DNA of 64,000 nt from Solimonas marina (GCF_012241385.1 NZ_JAAVXB010000002.1:124001-188000); one strand, 5' to 3'. Positions 9,728 through 19,914 are shown, counted from the first letter of the stretch. A program made the numbers and translations. Notes: generated by a model not told the origin, from the letters alone.

Positions 9728-9748
9728 CGGCGCCGAGAAAAGATCAGA

Positions 9749-10180
9749 TCAGCCGACGCGCAGCGCCAGCACGTCGCAGTGCGCGCGCGACAGCACCGAT
9801 TCCTCGGTGTGCGGGAACCATGCTGCGATGCCATGTCGTGGCTGGTGTCCGAGCACGATCAGATCGATCTGCAGTTCCTCGGCGAGCTGCTGGATCTGCG
9901 GCGTCACCGGTCCGGTCGCCGTGTGAATCTGATCCTGTGCAATGGAGAATTCCGCACATAGCGCCCTGAGCTGCTCGCGTGACTGCTGTTCGAGCTGCTG
10001 GGTCAGGTCGATCGGTGCGCTCATCAGCAGCTCGCCGCTTTCGATCGGGATGTACTCGACGACGTGCAGCACCGACAGCCGGGCGCCGAAGTTTTCGGCC
10101 AGGCCCTGGGCGCGCTGCAGAACCTTGCGGCCGGTCTGATCGAGCACCAGCGCGACGAGGATATGGTGATACGTTGTCAT
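9749..10180 (-). CDS. Universal stress protein (UspA family)
   Basis: This 143-residue single Usp domain starts HHILVALVLD and ends with the VLGHQPRHG...ESVL region that corresponds to the nucleotide-binding G-x2-G-x9-G-S/T loop, although the second and third glycines are not strictly kept. These cytoplasmic proteins help survival under stress. The start is fixed by a strong Shine-Dalgarno sequence, AGGAGGAGA, about six bases upstream. That leader contains GGAGGAGA, exactly complementary to the UCUCCUCC core of the small RNAs at 28406-28973, making this the best target candidate in the window (inference). Confidence 0.9.
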   Translation of the reverse strand: MTTYHHILVALVLDQTGRKVLQRAQGLAENFGARLSVLHVVEYIPIESGELLMSAPIDLTQQLEQQSREQLRALCAEFSIAQDQIHTATGPVTPQIQQLAEELQIDLIVLGHQPRHGIAAWFPHTEESVLSRAHCDVLALRVG

Positions 10181-10234
10181 CTGCCGTCTCCTCCTGGGAG
10201 CCTGCCTGCCATTGTCGGCGGCAGCGGCGGCGCG

Positions 10235-11041
10235 TCAACTCTCGGCGTTCCGGCGCTGGGCATGGACCCGGTTGGCAAGGCGCGCGAAATCCGCCGGCTG
10301 CAGGCGTTCGGCGCGTAGCCCGGGGTCGATGCCGGCGGCGCCGATGGTCGCTGCGTCGCACAAGCCCTTTAATGTGTTCGACAAGGTCTTGCGCCGCTGT
10401 GCGAAGGCCTGGGTGACGACGCGGTCGTAGCAATCGAGGTCGTCGATCGTGAACGGTGGCGGCCGCGGCCGCAGGCGCACGATCGCCGAATCGACCTTCG
10501 GTGGCGGGTTGAACGCACCGGGTCCGACATTGAACAGATGGGCGACCTCGCAGCGCGCCGCGAGTGCGACGGTCAGGCGCCCATAGTCCGATTCGCCGGC
10601 CGCCGCGCACATCCGCTCAACCACTTCCTTTTGCAGCATGAAGTGCATGTCGAGCACCACGTCGGACTGCCGCAGCAGATGAAACAGCAAGGGCGTCGAG
10701 ATGTTGTAGGGCAGGTTGCCGACCAGGCGCACGCGAGCGCCGGCGGGCGCAAACTGGCGGTAGTCGACACTCAGCGCGTCGGCCTGCGTGATCGTCAGTC
10801 CGGGATGGTCGGCGCAGATCGTGCGCAGACGCGGGATCACGTCGCGGTCGATTTCGACCACCTGCAGTCGACCCGCCTTTTCGAGCAGCGGCACGGTCAG
10901 CGCGCCGAGGCCTGGGCCGATCTCGACCAGCGTGTCGTCGGGCTGTGGCCGGATCGCGCGAATGATGCGATCGATCACCTGCGGGTCGTGCAGGAAGTTC
11001 TGGCCGAAGCGCTTCTTGGCCTGATGAGCGGATTCGATCAT
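10235..11041 (-). CDS. rsmA: 16S rRNA dimethyladenosine transferase RsmA (KsgA)
   Basis: RsmA dimethylates two adjacent adenosines near the 3' end of 16S rRNA, using S-adenosylmethionine, late in small-subunit assembly. The 268-residue protein has the family signatures: FGQNFLHD at the N-terminus, [11 protein letters not shown] as the SAM-binding motif I, and NLPYNIS as the catalytic NLPY motif. Its ATG overlaps the pdxA stop by four bases. The order surA-pdxA-rsmA is the usual one in Gammaproteobacteria. Confidence 0.97.
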   Translation of the reverse strand: MIESAHQAKKRFGQNFLHDPQVIDRIIRAIRPQPDDTLVEIGPGLGALTVPLLEKAGRLQVVEIDRDVIPRLRTICADHPGLTITQADALSVDYRQFAPAGARVRLVGNLPYNISTPLLFHLLRQSDVVLDMHFMLQKEVVERMCAAAGESDYGRLTVALAARCEVAHLFNVGPGAFNPPPKVDSAIVRLRPRPPPFTIDDLDCYDRVVTQAFAQRRKTLSNTLKGLCDAATIGAAGIDPGLRAERLQPADFARLANRVHAQRRNAES

Positions 11042-12021
11042 GTGGAGGCCAGGTCGATGGCGAGTTGCATTGCGGCGCGCAGGCTGCCGGCGTCGGCACG
11101 TCCACTGCCGGCCAGGTCCAGCGCGGTGCCGTGATCGACCGACGTGCGGATGATCGGCAGGCCCAGCGTGATGTTGACGGCTTCGCCGAAGCCGGCGTGC
11201 TTGAGCACCGGCAGACCCTGGTCGTGATACATCGCCAGCACCGCGTCGGCGGCGTCCAGATACTGCGGCGTGAACAGGGTGTCGGCAGGCAAGGGCCCGC
11301 GTGCGTCGATGCCGGCGGCGCGTGCGGCATCGAGTGTCGGGCCGATGATTTCGATTTCCTCACGCCCGAGATGGCCCGACTCGCCGGCATGCGGATTGAG
11401 CCCGCAGACCAGGATACGAGGGCGGGCGATGCCGAACTTGCGACGCAAGTCGGCGTCAAGAATGGTCAGCGTCTGCTGCAGGCGCTCGGCACTGATCGCA
11501 TCGGCCACGTCGCGTAGCGGCAGGTGCGTCGTCACCAGCGCGACGCGCAGCGTCCCAGCGACGAGCATCATCACCGGCAGGGCGATCCCGCACTGTGCAG
11601 CGAGAAATTCGGTGTGCCCGGAAAACGCGACGCCGGCGTCGTTGATGACGCTCTTCTGCACCGGTCCAGTGACCATCGCGCCGGCGCGTCCGCTGCGGCA
11701 CAGCTCGCTGGCGCGACGCAGGGTTTCGAGCACGTAGCCGGCGTTGCGCGGGTCGAGCCGGCCCGCTTCGGCGGGCACGGCGAGCGGTGTGTCTAGCAGC
11801 GCCAGCGTGCCGGAAGGGCGGGCCTGCGGCACTGCATCCAGCTGCACCGGCTCGAGCTGCAGCGGCAGACCCAGCATCGCCGCGCGCGCGCGCAGCAGCT
11901 CGCCGTCGGCGACCGCGACCACCTCGGCCGGCCAGGCCTGAGCGGCGATCCGGCATGCCAGATCAGGACCGATGCCGGCCGGCTCGCCGGGCGTCAGGAC
12001 GATGCGCGGCAACGCGCTCAT
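11038..12021 (-). CDS. pdxA: 4-hydroxythreonine-4-phosphate dehydrogenase PdxA
   Basis: PdxA oxidises 4-phosphohydroxy-L-threonine with NAD(P) in the DXP-dependent pathway to pyridoxal phosphate. The 327-residue protein begins with the typical [12 protein letters not shown] motif. It carries the metal-binding histidine regions [16 protein letters not shown] and [10 protein letters not shown]. The length is normal. It sits between surA (30 bases upstream) and rsmA (4-base overlap) in the conserved lptD operon. Confidence 0.97.
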   Translation of the reverse strand: MSALPRIVLTPGEPAGIGPDLACRIAAQAWPAEVVAVADGELLRARAAMLGLPLQLEPVQLDAVPQARPSGTLALLDTPLAVPAEAGRLDPRNAGYVLETLRRASELCRSGRAGAMVTGPVQKSVINDAGVAFSGHTEFLAAQCGIALPVMMLVAGTLRVALVTTHLPLRDVADAISAERLQQTLTILDADLRRKFGIARPRILVCGLNPHAGESGHLGREEIEIIGPTLDAARAAGIDARGPLPADTLFTPQYLDAADAVLAMYHDQGLPVLKHAGFGEAVNITLGLPIIRTSVDHGTALDLAGSGRADAGSLRAAMQLAIDLAST

Positions 12022-12051
12022 CGCGGGGCCGCGCCGCCGCGGGTGCGGTGC

Positions 12052-13401
12052 TTAGCTCTGCTGTTCGAGCTGCTTGGCCGCTTCGGCATCCGACGGAATG
12101 CGGTATTCGATGTACGCCTCGTTACGCAGGCGACGCAGCCAGACCTCGTATTCCTCGGCGGACTTGCGGGTGCCGATCGCGGTGCGCGCCTTGGCGCGGC
12201 GCTGCTCTTCGGTGACGTCACGGTCGCGACGGTCGATCAACTGCGCAACGTGCCAGCCGTACTGGGTACGGAACGGCTCGGAAATTTCGCCCGGCTTCAG
12301 CGCGTCGAGGCGCGACTGGAATTCCGGCACGAACACGCCCGGCGGCTGGTAGCCGAGGTCGCCGCCGCTGTTCTTCGAACCCGGGTCGTCGGAGAACTGC
12401 TTGGCCAGGGCCGCGAAGTCTTCACCGTTCTTGAGGCGCTTGTAGATCTCGTCGGCAAGCTCGTGGGCCTGCTTGTCGTCGCGGATCGCGTTGGTCTGGA
12501 TCAGGATGTGGCGCGCATGCGTCTCGGTGACGGTCTTGCGCTCGCTGTCGGCGCCACGGACGTCGGTGAGCTTGACGATGTGGAAGCCGCTGCCCATGTC
12601 GAAGACGTCGCTGACGTCGCCCTTCTTCAGTTGCGCCGCGATCTTGGCGAACACCGACGGCAGGTCCGAACCCTTACGCCAGCCGAGGTCGCCGCCCTGC
12701 AGCGCCTGCTGGCCGTTGGAGTTGGCAATCGCGACCTGTGCGAAGTCCTCACCGCCGCGGATGCGCTTGAGCAGGCCTTCGGCCTTGGCGCGGGCCTGGT
12801 CGCGAATCTGCTGCGTGGCGCCGTCCGGCACCGCGATCAGAATGTCGGCGAGGCGATATTCCTTGTCGCTGTCCGCATTCTGGTTGGCCAGATAATTGTC
12901 GATGTCCTGGTCGGTGACGACGACACGGCTGTCGACTTCCTTGTTGCGCAGGCGCTGCACCGTCACTTCATCGCGAATCTGCTCGCGCACCGTCAGGTAG
13001 TCCAGGCCGTCGGCGCGAACCGCGTCGGCGAAGCCCGACAGCGTCAGGCCATTCTGCTTGGCGATGTTCGTCAGCACTTCGTTGAGCTCGCGATCATCGA
13101 TGTGGATGCCTTCCTGGTCGGCGCGCTGCGTCTGCACCTTCTTCAGGATCAGCTGATTGAGCACCTGTGCGCGCAGGACCGCGTCCGGCGGGGCGGTGAT
13201 GCCACGCTTGGCGATCTGGTCGCGCGCGTCGGCCATCGCGGTGTCGAGCTCGCTCTGCAGGATCGTGCCGTCATTGACGACGACCAGAATGCGATCGAGC
13301 GGCACCGCTTCGGCCTGTGCGGTGCCGACCATGCACAGCGTCGCGGCAAGGGCGAACAGGAAGGAGAAAACGGGGCGCATCGGGTGCGGACGCAGCGACA
13401 T
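12052..13401 (-). CDS. surA: Periplasmic peptidyl-prolyl isomerase/chaperone SurA
   Basis: SurA is the periplasmic chaperone that carries unfolded outer-membrane proteins, including LptD, to the Bam complex. The protein has 449 residues, or 442 from an internal ATG at 13380. It has a signal peptide ending in AQA, a SurA N-terminal helical domain, two parvulin (PpiC) domains around residues 173-275 and 284-385, and a C-terminal helix. Both parvulin domains keep the RHILI/DLGW-type core motifs. It lies 75 bases downstream of lptD in the same direction. Confidence 0.96.
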   Translation of the reverse strand: MSLRPHPMRPVFSFLFALAATLCMVGTAQAEAVPLDRILVVVNDGTILQSELDTAMADARDQIAKRGITAPPDAVLRAQVLNQLILKKVQTQRADQEGIHIDDRELNEVLTNIAKQNGLTLSGFADAVRADGLDYLTVREQIRDEVTVQRLRNKEVDSRVVVTDQDIDNYLANQNADSDKEYRLADILIAVPDGATQQIRDQARAKAEGLLKRIRGGEDFAQVAIANSNGQQALQGGDLGWRKGSDLPSVFAKIAAQLKKGDVSDVFDMGSGFHIVKLTDVRGADSERKTVTETHARHILIQTNAIRDDKQAHELADEIYKRLKNGEDFAALAKQFSDDPGSKNSGGDLGYQPPGVFVPEFQSRLDALKPGEISEPFRTQYGWHVAQLIDRRDRDVTEEQRRAKARTAIGTRKSAEEYEVWLRRLRNEAYIEYRIPSDAEAAKQLEQQS

Positions 13402-13476
13402 GATGGAAACCGGAAACGAAAAAATGGAGTTGCCGCGGCGGATTATCGCTCAGCCGGCGGGGGAACGGGGGACGGC

Positions 13477-15720
13477 TCAGTAGACATCGTCATCGACCCG
13501 AAGGTTCGGGAACCCGGAGCCGATCTGGCCCAGCCCCTTGAGTTCGAGCTGGAAATAGATGCCGTTGTTCATATTGCCTTGCGAATCCGAGATGTAGTGC
13601 CGATAGGCGACATCGACGGCGTAGCAGCAGGTGTCGTAGCGCAGGCCGACGTAGCTGTCGAGCGTCTGGCTGTCCTTGACCGAGTAGCGCCAGCGGCTGG
13701 CGAGGCTGATGGCATGGTAGATCGGCGTCATCGCCGTCAGGTCGGCCTCTTCGAGCAGATCGCGGCGGTAGCGGTAGGCGGCCTCGAAGTAGTGGCTGTA
13801 GTCGTCGCGGTAGCGTATCGCCATGCCGGTGCGGCTGAATTCGGACTGCTCCGGCGACCACTGCACGACGAAATGCGTGCCCCAGTTCTTCGAGACGTTG
13901 TATGCGAACTCGCCGATGAAGTCGGTCGCGCCGCTGTTCGGCGCATCCTCGCCGGGCAGCGAGACCTTCGGCGCCTCGAAGCGGTAAAGCTGGCCGATCG
14001 ATGCCGAGGCCTTGACCGCACCGGTCGAAGGATCGAGCTGGCGGCCGGTCAGGCCGAGCGCCACTTCATTGGCGTCGGAAATACGATCGAGGCCGGAGAA
14101 GCGGTTGCGTGAGAACAGCTGGGTGAAGTCGAAATCCGGATCGCCGCTATCGAAGACCGGCAGATCGCTCTGGTTGCGGTAGGGCACGTAAAGGTAGAAC
14201 AACCGCGGCTCCAGCGTCTGCGGCGTGCCGTCGGCCAGCATGCGCTCGAAGCGCAGGCCGTATTCGGCGCTGAAGATCGGCAATGCGCGATGCGGCGCAT
14301 TCGGATCGCCGGCCGCGGTGTCGGTCAGTTCGTAGCCGGTATAGCGATAGTCGAGCTGCGCCTTGCTGTACCAGGAAATCGTGTCGCGCTCGATTTTCAG
14401 GTACGGATCGACGTCGTAGCGCTGCCCCTGAACCGAGTCGTCGCGGACGAAGTTGCTGTATTCAGCGCTCATGCCGGCGCGCGTGTACATGAAGCTGTTG
14501 CGCGTCTGCGTGTTGAACAGCACCTGCGGCAGACGCCGGTACGGATCTTCGACGTCGGTCAGGCTGCTGGTGATCTTCTGATAGTCCTGCACCAGGACCT
14601 GTAGCGAGTAGGCGCCCGGCGAGTTGTAGGTCAGGCGCGCGCTACGGTCGAGGAAGGAGTCGGTGCTCAAGTCGATACCGTTGCCGGAACCGCCGCTGCC
14701 CAGATCCTCGAAGTAGCGAGGGTCGCTGACGTCGGCGTAGTGCAGCTCCATCGACAGGTTCGGCGACAGCAGGCTACGGTCGTTGAAGAACGCGAACGTG
14801 CGACGCTCGTCGGTGACCCGGTCCTGGTCGAGATACTGGTAGCCAAGGTTGCCCTCGGAGTTCGACAGCAGATAGCGGCCCGCCAGTTCCAGCTGCGTGC
14901 CGCGCTTGGACATGTAGCGCGGCGTGAACGTGGCGTCGTAGTTCGGCGCCAGGTTCAGGTAGAGCGGCTCGCGCAGGTCGAAACCGGTCTTGTTGGTGTT
15001 GGCGAGGACCGGATAGAGCAGGCCGCTGCGGCGCTGATCGTTGATCGGGAACTGCAACCACGGCGAATAGAAGATCGGCACGCCCTGAAAGCGCAGGCGT
15101 GCATTGGTGGCGGTGCCAACCCCTGCGTCGTAATCCAGGTGGATATGGCTGGCTTCGAGATACCAGCTGTCGTTGCCCGGCGCGCAGGTCGTGTACGCGG
15201 CGCCGGTCAGTTCCGCGGTCTTGTCGCCGTTGACCTTCAGCTCGTCCGAGTGGCCGCGCGCGTCGCGCGTCAGCAGGGTGAACGAATTATCCGAGAACAG
15301 CCCGCTGTCGTCGTTGAGGCTGAACTGCGCGTGCTGCGAGTCGATGACCGCGCGGCTGCTGCGGAACACTGACTCGTCGTTGATGATGAAGCGCTGCTGC
15401 GCTTCGTCGTAGTCGATGCGGTTTGCCGTGATTTCCTGATCGCCGCGGCGGACTCGTACTGATCCAGTCAGTGTCGACAGGCCGTTGCGGACCAGATCGG
15501 CGTTGTCGGCCGACAGATGTACCTTGTCGTCCGACAGCGGTTCCAGCGGCGGCAGGGTGTCCGACAGCTGTGCGCAGGACGAGCCGCTGTAGGTGTGCCG
15601 GTCCTTGCTGTAGTCGTTTTCAGTCGACAGCGTGCTCTGCGCGATCGCCGGAGCGGCCACGACCAGGCTGAAACCGAACAGGAGGGGACGCGGACAGCGG
15701 AAGGCTGGCAAGGCAGGCAT
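13477..15720 (-). CDS. lptD: LPS-assembly outer-membrane protein LptD
   Basis: LptD forms, with the lipoprotein LptE, the outer-membrane channel that places lipopolysaccharide on the cell surface. From the ATG at 15720 the protein has 747 residues: a signal peptide ending in AIAQ, an OstA-like beta-jellyroll (about residues 60-200), then a large beta-barrel. The cysteines of the disulfide network are visible: one in the N-terminal SSC, one in TTC, and the adjacent CC pair near the C-terminus. An open frame continues 61 codons upstream, but it has no signal peptide and runs into the divergent amgK, so it is not used. Confidence 0.96.
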   Translation of the reverse strand: MPALPAFRCPRPLLFGFSLVVAAPAIAQSTLSTENDYSKDRHTYSGSSCAQLSDTLPPLEPLSDDKVHLSADNADLVRNGLSTLTGSVRVRRGDQEITANRIDYDEAQQRFIINDESVFRSSRAVIDSQHAQFSLNDDSGLFSDNSFTLLTRDARGHSDELKVNGDKTAELTGAAYTTCAPGNDSWYLEASHIHLDYDAGVGTATNARLRFQGVPIFYSPWLQFPINDQRRSGLLYPVLANTNKTGFDLREPLYLNLAPNYDATFTPRYMSKRGTQLELAGRYLLSNSEGNLGYQYLDQDRVTDERRTFAFFNDRSLLSPNLSMELHYADVSDPRYFEDLGSGGSGNGIDLSTDSFLDRSARLTYNSPGAYSLQVLVQDYQKITSSLTDVEDPYRRLPQVLFNTQTRNSFMYTRAGMSAEYSNFVRDDSVQGQRYDVDPYLKIERDTISWYSKAQLDYRYTGYELTDTAAGDPNAPHRALPIFSAEYGLRFERMLADGTPQTLEPRLFYLYVPYRNQSDLPVFDSGDPDFDFTQLFSRNRFSGLDRISDANEVALGLTGRQLDPSTGAVKASASIGQLYRFEAPKVSLPGEDAPNSGATDFIGEFAYNVSKNWGTHFVVQWSPEQSEFSRTGMAIRYRDDYSHYFEAAYRYRRDLLEEADLTAMTPIYHAISLASRWRYSVKDSQTLDSYVGLRYDTCCYAVDVAYRHYISDSQGNMNNGIYFQLELKGLGQIGSGFPNLRVDDDVY

Positions 15721-15836
15721 TCGACGGAGATGGGCGGCAAGTATCGGCGGACGCCCCCACCCGTGCAATCGTCGAAGTGCCGGCGCGCTTCGGGTAAGCT
15801 GCCGGCGCCTCCGATGGACGCCAGCGCGAGACTTCC

Positions 15837-16835
15837 GTGTCAGACCCTCATGAATTTGCCGCCGAGACCGACCCGCGCGCCCGCGCCGCGCGCGATTGGG
15901 CATTCCAGACCCTGGGACTGCACGACGCCGAATTCGCGCCGGCTTCCGCGGATGCGAGCTTTCGCCGCTATTTTCGGGTGCGCGACGGCGCGCACAGCTG
16001 GATCGTCATGGACGCACCGCCGGAGCGCGAGAACTGTGAGCCGTTCATCCAGATCTCGGGCCTGCTGCTCGACGCCGGCCTGCATGCGCCGCAGGTGCTG
16101 GCCCAGGACCTCGAGCGTGGCTATTTATTGCTCAGCGACCTCGGCCGGCAGACCTTCCTTCACGTCATCGACGCCGACAACGCCGACGCGCTGATGTCCG
16201 ATGCCATCGATGCGCTCGTGCGCTGGCAGGGCGCCAGCCGCCCTGGCGTGCTGCCGCCGTACGATGCGGCGCTGCTGCAGCGCGAGCTGTCGCTGTTCCC
16301 GGACTGGTACGTCGCCCGGCATCTGCGCACGACGCTGAGCGATGTGCAGGTCGCGGCGCTGGCCGGCGTCGGGCAACGGCTCGTCGAATCGGCGCTGGCG
16401 CAGCCGCGGGTTTACGTGCATCGCGACTACATGCCGCGCAACTTGATGATTTCCGATCCGAATCCTGGGGTCATCGACTTTCAGGATGCGGTCGAGGGAC
16501 CGCTCGCCTACGACGTGGTCTGCCTGTTCAAGGATGCTTTCCTGAGCTGGCCGGCAGCCCGCGTCGACGCCTGGCGAGCACAGTACGTCGAGCGCGCCCG
16601 CGCTGCCGGCCTGCCGGTGCCGGATGACGCAACCTTTGCTCGTCAGTTCGACTGGATGGGCGTGCAGCGCCACTTGAAGGTCATCGGCATTTTCGCGCGC
16701 ATCTGCTACCGCGATGGCAAACCGCACTATCTCGACGACGTGCCGCGCTTCATCGGCTATGTGCGCGAGGTCGCCGGCCGCTACCCGGAACTGGCGCCGC
16801 TGTTGCGCTTGTTCGATGAGCTGGGGATGGCGTGA
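15837..16835 (+). CDS. amgK: N-acetylmuramate/N-acetylglucosamine anomeric kinase AmgK
   Basis: AmgK phosphorylates the anomeric position of N-acetylmuramic acid recovered from the cell wall, the first step of the recycling bypass that does not use MurQ. The 332-residue protein belongs to the aminoglycoside phosphotransferase fold, with the catalytic loop HRDYMPRNLM and the metal-binding DFQD. The start is a GTG. It overlaps murU by four bases and is divergent from lptD, the same arrangement as in Pseudomonas. Confidence 0.93.
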   Translation: MSDPHEFAAETDPRARAARDWAFQTLGLHDAEFAPASADASFRRYFRVRDGAHSWIVMDAPPERENCEPFIQISGLLLDAGLHAPQVLAQDLERGYLLLSDLGRQTFLHVIDADNADALMSDAIDALVRWQGASRPGVLPPYDAALLQRELSLFPDWYVARHLRTTLSDVQVAALAGVGQRLVESALAQPRVYVHRDYMPRNLMISDPNPGVIDFQDAVEGPLAYDVVCLFKDAFLSWPAARVDAWRAQYVERARAAGLPVPDDATFARQFDWMGVQRHLKVIGIFARICYRDGKPHYLDDVPRFIGYVREVAGRYPELAPLLRLFDELGMA

Positions 16836-17536
16836 CGCGTGCCTTCATCCTTGCGGCCGGGCGCGGCGAGCGCATGCGGCCGCTCAGCGACCGCATGCCC
16901 AAGCCGCTGATCGAGGTCGGTGGGCGCGCGTTGATCGAGCATCATCTGTTCGGGCTCCATGCGGCGGGCGTGCGCGATGTCGTCATCAACCAGGGTTGGC
17001 TGGGCGCGCAACTGCGCGACCGGCTCGGCGATGGTCAGCGCTACGGCCTGCACATCGCCTGGTCCGACGAGGGTTGGCCGGCGCTGGAAACCGGCGGCGC
17101 GCTGCGCCGCGCGCGGCCGCTGCTCGGCGATGCGCCGTTTGTGCTCGTCAATGGCGATGTCTACACCGACCTCGACTGGGCGGCGTTGCTGGCCCGTGCC
17201 GCGAACTGGGACGACGCGCAGCGCGCGCATCTGGTGCTGGTCGACAATCCCGAGCACCATCCACGTGGCGATTTCAGCATCGCCGACGGCCGCGTCGTCG
17301 AACCGGCCGGCGAGCAGCGCCTGACCTTCAGCGGCATCTCCGTCATCGATCCACGGCTGCTCGACGGCACCGCCGAATCGGCCTTTCCGATTGCGCCGCT
17401 GCTGCGTGCCGCGGCCCGCGAAGGGCGCGTCAGCGCGTCCCATCATCACGGCTTGTGGTCGGACGTCGGGACGCCCGAACGACTGACCGCGCTGCGCGCG
17501 CGCTTGCAATCCACCGCCTCCGTCCCCAAAGCTTGA
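16832..17536 (+). CDS. murU: N-acetylmuramate alpha-1-phosphate uridylyltransferase MurU
   Basis: MurU converts MurNAc-1-phosphate and UTP to UDP-MurNAc, feeding recycled sugar back into peptidoglycan precursor synthesis and bypassing the fosfomycin-sensitive MurA step. The 234-residue nucleotidyltransferase has the LAAGRGERMRPLS signature loop, PKPLIEVGG, and the metal-binding VNGDVY. It starts with GTG inside the last codons of amgK, so the two are coupled. Confidence 0.94.
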   Translation: MTRAFILAAGRGERMRPLSDRMPKPLIEVGGRALIEHHLFGLHAAGVRDVVINQGWLGAQLRDRLGDGQRYGLHIAWSDEGWPALETGGALRRARPLLGDAPFVLVNGDVYTDLDWAALLARAANWDDAQRAHLVLVDNPEHHPRGDFSIADGRVVEPAGEQRLTFSGISVIDPRLLDGTAESAFPIAPLLRAAAREGRVSASHHHGLWSDVGTPERLTALRARLQSTASVPKA

Positions 17537-17539
17537 GAC

Positions 17540-18901
17540 ATGACGCTGCCGACGACGACCGAATCCCGCGCTGCCGACCTGCCGGCCGCTGAACTCCTGC
17601 AATCGCGCCTCGACATGGCGCTGAGCCGTGCTCGTGCCGGCGGCGCCAGTGCCGCCGAGGCCAGCCTGTCGGCGAGCCGTGGCCTCAACGTCAACGTGCG
17701 CCAGGGTGCGGTCGAGAGCCTGGAGTTCCAGCAGGACCGCGACCTCGGCCTGACGGTCTATATCGGCCAGCGCAAAGGCCACGCGACGACTGGCGACTGG
17801 AGTGATGCCGGCATCGAACAGGCCGTCGCCGCCGCGCTGGCGATCGCCGGCGCGACGGGCGAGGACCCGTGCAATGGTCTGGCTGACGCGTCGTTGATGG
17901 CGCCGCCGGCCGCGGATCTGGATCTCGACCATCCCTGGGACGTGGATGCCGACGCCGCCGTCGATCTGGCGCGCAACTGTGAGGCTGCGGCCTTGGCCGT
18001 GGATGCGCGTATCACCGGCAGCGAAGGGGCCGGCGTGTCCAGTCATCGCGGCATTTCGGCATACGCCAACACGCATGGCTTTTTTGCGGCGCGGCGCGGT
18101 ACCCGTCACAGCCTCAGTTGCGCGGTGATTGCCAGTGTCGGTGACGACATGCAGCGTGACTACTGGTACAGCAACTCGCGCGTGCCGGCGGAACTGATGG
18201 CGCCCGACGCCGTCGGCACCAAGGCCGGCCAGCGCACGGTCGCGCGGCTCGGCGCGCGCAAGCTGGCGACGCGGCGTGCGCGGGTGCTGCTGCCGCCGGA
18301 GCTGGCGCGCGGCTTCTGGGGGCATTACATCGGCGCGATGTCCGGTGGTGCGCTATATCGCAAGGCCAGCTTCTTGCTCGACCGGCTCGGTAGCGAGGTG
18401 TTCTCGCCGTTGGTGAGCCTGCGCCAGGCACCGCACCTATTGCGTGCGTCCGGCAGCGCCTATCACGACAGCGAAGGCGTGGCGACGCGCGACCGGACGC
18501 TGGTCGAGCGCGGCCGCCTCGAAGGCTGGTTGCTCGGCAGCTACTCGGCGCGCAAGCTTGGCCTGCAGACGACCGGCAATGCCGGGGGTGTCTTCAACCT
18601 GATCGCCGAGCCCGGCACGCTCGACTTCGACGGCATGCTGCGTGAGATGGGCGAGGGCCTTTTGGTTACCGAGATGCTCGGCCACGGCGTCAACGGCGTG
18701 ACCGGTGACTACTCGCGCGGCGCGGCGGGTTTCTGGGTCGAGAATGGCGAGATTGCCTATCCGGTCGATGAGCTCACGGTCGCCGGCAATCTGCTTGATA
18801 TGGCCAAGCAGATCATCGCCGTCGGCAACGATGTCGACGTGCACGCCAATACGCGAAGCGGATCGGTGCTGATCGACGGCATGACGGTCGCCGGACACTA
18901 A
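17540..18901 (+). CDS. pmbA: Metalloprotease-like PmbA (TldE)
   Basis: PmbA/TldE pairs with TldD to form a zinc-dependent protease that processes peptides such as microcin B17 and CcdA; tldD itself is not in this window. The 453-residue protein has the domain layout of the family, with a typical C-terminal half that includes the GHGVNGVTGDYSRGAAGFWVE stretch. It begins four bases after murU, suggesting a shared transcript. A short strong hairpin follows the stop. Confidence 0.94.
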   Translation: MTLPTTTESRAADLPAAELLQSRLDMALSRARAGGASAAEASLSASRGLNVNVRQGAVESLEFQQDRDLGLTVYIGQRKGHATTGDWSDAGIEQAVAAALAIAGATGEDPCNGLADASLMAPPAADLDLDHPWDVDADAAVDLARNCEAAALAVDARITGSEGAGVSSHRGISAYANTHGFFAARRGTRHSLSCAVIASVGDDMQRDYWYSNSRVPAELMAPDAVGTKAGQRTVARLGARKLATRRARVLLPPELARGFWGHYIGAMSGGALYRKASFLLDRLGSEVFSPLVSLRQAPHLLRASGSAYHDSEGVATRDRTLVERGRLEGWLLGSYSARKLGLQTTGNAGGVFNLIAEPGTLDFDGMLREMGEGLLVTEMLGHGVNGVTGDYSRGAAGFWVENGEIAYPVDELTVAGNLLDMAKQIIAVGNDVDVHANTRSGSVLIDGMTVAGH

Positions 18902-18920
18902 GCGCGGGCACTAAGCGGTC

Positions 18921-18937
18921 GCTGGCGCTGCGCCAGC
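18921..18937. terminator. Perfect GC hairpin between converging pmbA and phosphoesterase genes
   Basis: An eight-base perfect inverted repeat, GCTGGCGC and GCGCCAGC, is separated by one base. It lies between the pmbA stop (plus) and the phosphoesterase stop (minus). There is no U-tract on either strand, so it is at best a partial or factor-assisted terminator. Confidence 0.35.
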
Positions 18938-18983
18938 GCCGCAGGGTGCTGCGCGGCGAATGTCGCGAAGCCGGCTTTCCGAA

Positions 18984-19790
18984 CTAGGCGGTTTTCGCGG
19001 GCCGCTGCGCCTGCTTGATTGGCGTGACCTTGTCGGATGCTGTCGTCGACTCCTGCAGGTCGTTCCAGCGCAGAATCTCGAAACGGCCGTTCATGTCCTC
19101 GGCCAGCGCCGTGCAGCTTTCCACCCAATCGCCACAGTTGTAATACGTCACGCCGTGAATCTTGCGCATCTCGGCGTGGTGGATGTGCCCGCAGATCACG
19201 CCATCGAGGCCGCGCCGACGGCAGTCACGGGCCACGGCGTCCTCGAACGCGGAGACAAAATTCACCGCACGCTTGACCTGGTGTTTGGCGTAGGCCGACA
19301 GCGACCACTGCGGCTTGTCGAAGCGTGCGCGAACGCGGTTGATCGCGATGTTGGCGCGCATCAGGCCGTGATACGCGGCGTCGCCGGCGATCGCGATGCG
19401 CCGGAAGTAGCGCGTGATCATGTCGAAGGCGTCGCCATGCAGCACCAGCAGGCGGCGGCCGTCAGCCGTGTGGTGGATTGCCTCGTTGGCGATCGAGATG
19501 TTGCCAAAATGCATGGCATGGTCGACGTAGCGACGCATGAACTCGTCGTGGTTGCCGGTGATGTAGTGCACCACCGTGCCGAGCTCGGCCTTGCTGAGAA
19601 TCTCGCGGACGACATTGGCGTGCGATTGCGGCCAATACCAGTTCTGTCGCAGCTTCCAGCCGTCGATGATGTCGCCGACCAGATAGAGCCGCTCGCAGTC
19701 GTGGTGGCGCAGAAAGTCCGCCAACAGTTCGGCCTGACAGCCGGTGCGTCCAAGGTGGACGTCCGAAATCCATAAGCTGCGGTAGCGCAT
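18984..19790 (-). CDS. LpxH-like metallophosphoesterase, copy A
   Basis: This 268-residue calcineurin-like phosphoesterase has the full metal-site set: SDVHLG, VGDIIDG, GNHDE, LHGD and GHIHHAE. It resembles UDP-2,3-diacylglucosamine diphosphatase LpxH, but these longer relatives often act on other substrates, so a lipid A role is uncertain. ATG at 19790 is chosen because GGAG lies six bases upstream; a start at 19835 would add 15 residues. A close paralogue lies 124 bases upstream in the same orientation, sharing motifs along the whole length. Confidence 0.82.
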   Translation of the reverse strand: MRYRSLWISDVHLGRTGCQAELLADFLRHHDCERLYLVGDIIDGWKLRQNWYWPQSHANVVREILSKAELGTVVHYITGNHDEFMRRYVDHAMHFGNISIANEAIHHTADGRRLLVLHGDAFDMITRYFRRIAIAGDAAYHGLMRANIAINRVRARFDKPQWSLSAYAKHQVKRAVNFVSAFEDAVARDCRRRGLDGVICGHIHHAEMRKIHGVTYYNCGDWVESCTALAEDMNGRFEILRWNDLQESTTASDKVTPIKQAQRPAKTA

Positions 19791-19914
19791 CCTTGTCTCC
19801 GCTCGACCCGGCGACGAGGCGTGCGCCGCGGTCATTTATTGACCAGCAAGTTTCCTGCCAGGCTTGGCGCACGGCGGCAGGACTTGGGTCCTGCTCCGTG
19901 ACCGCGGTGGCGGA

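Noticed and set aside
12043-14112. Long plus-strand ORF opposite surA and lptD
   Set aside because: It covers two strongly supported genes and lacks recognisable domains; a shadow ORF.
15721-15903. N-terminal extension of LptD
   Set aside because: The extension would be Arg-rich, would hide the signal peptide and would overlap amgK; the internal ATG at 15720 gives a clean signal sequence.
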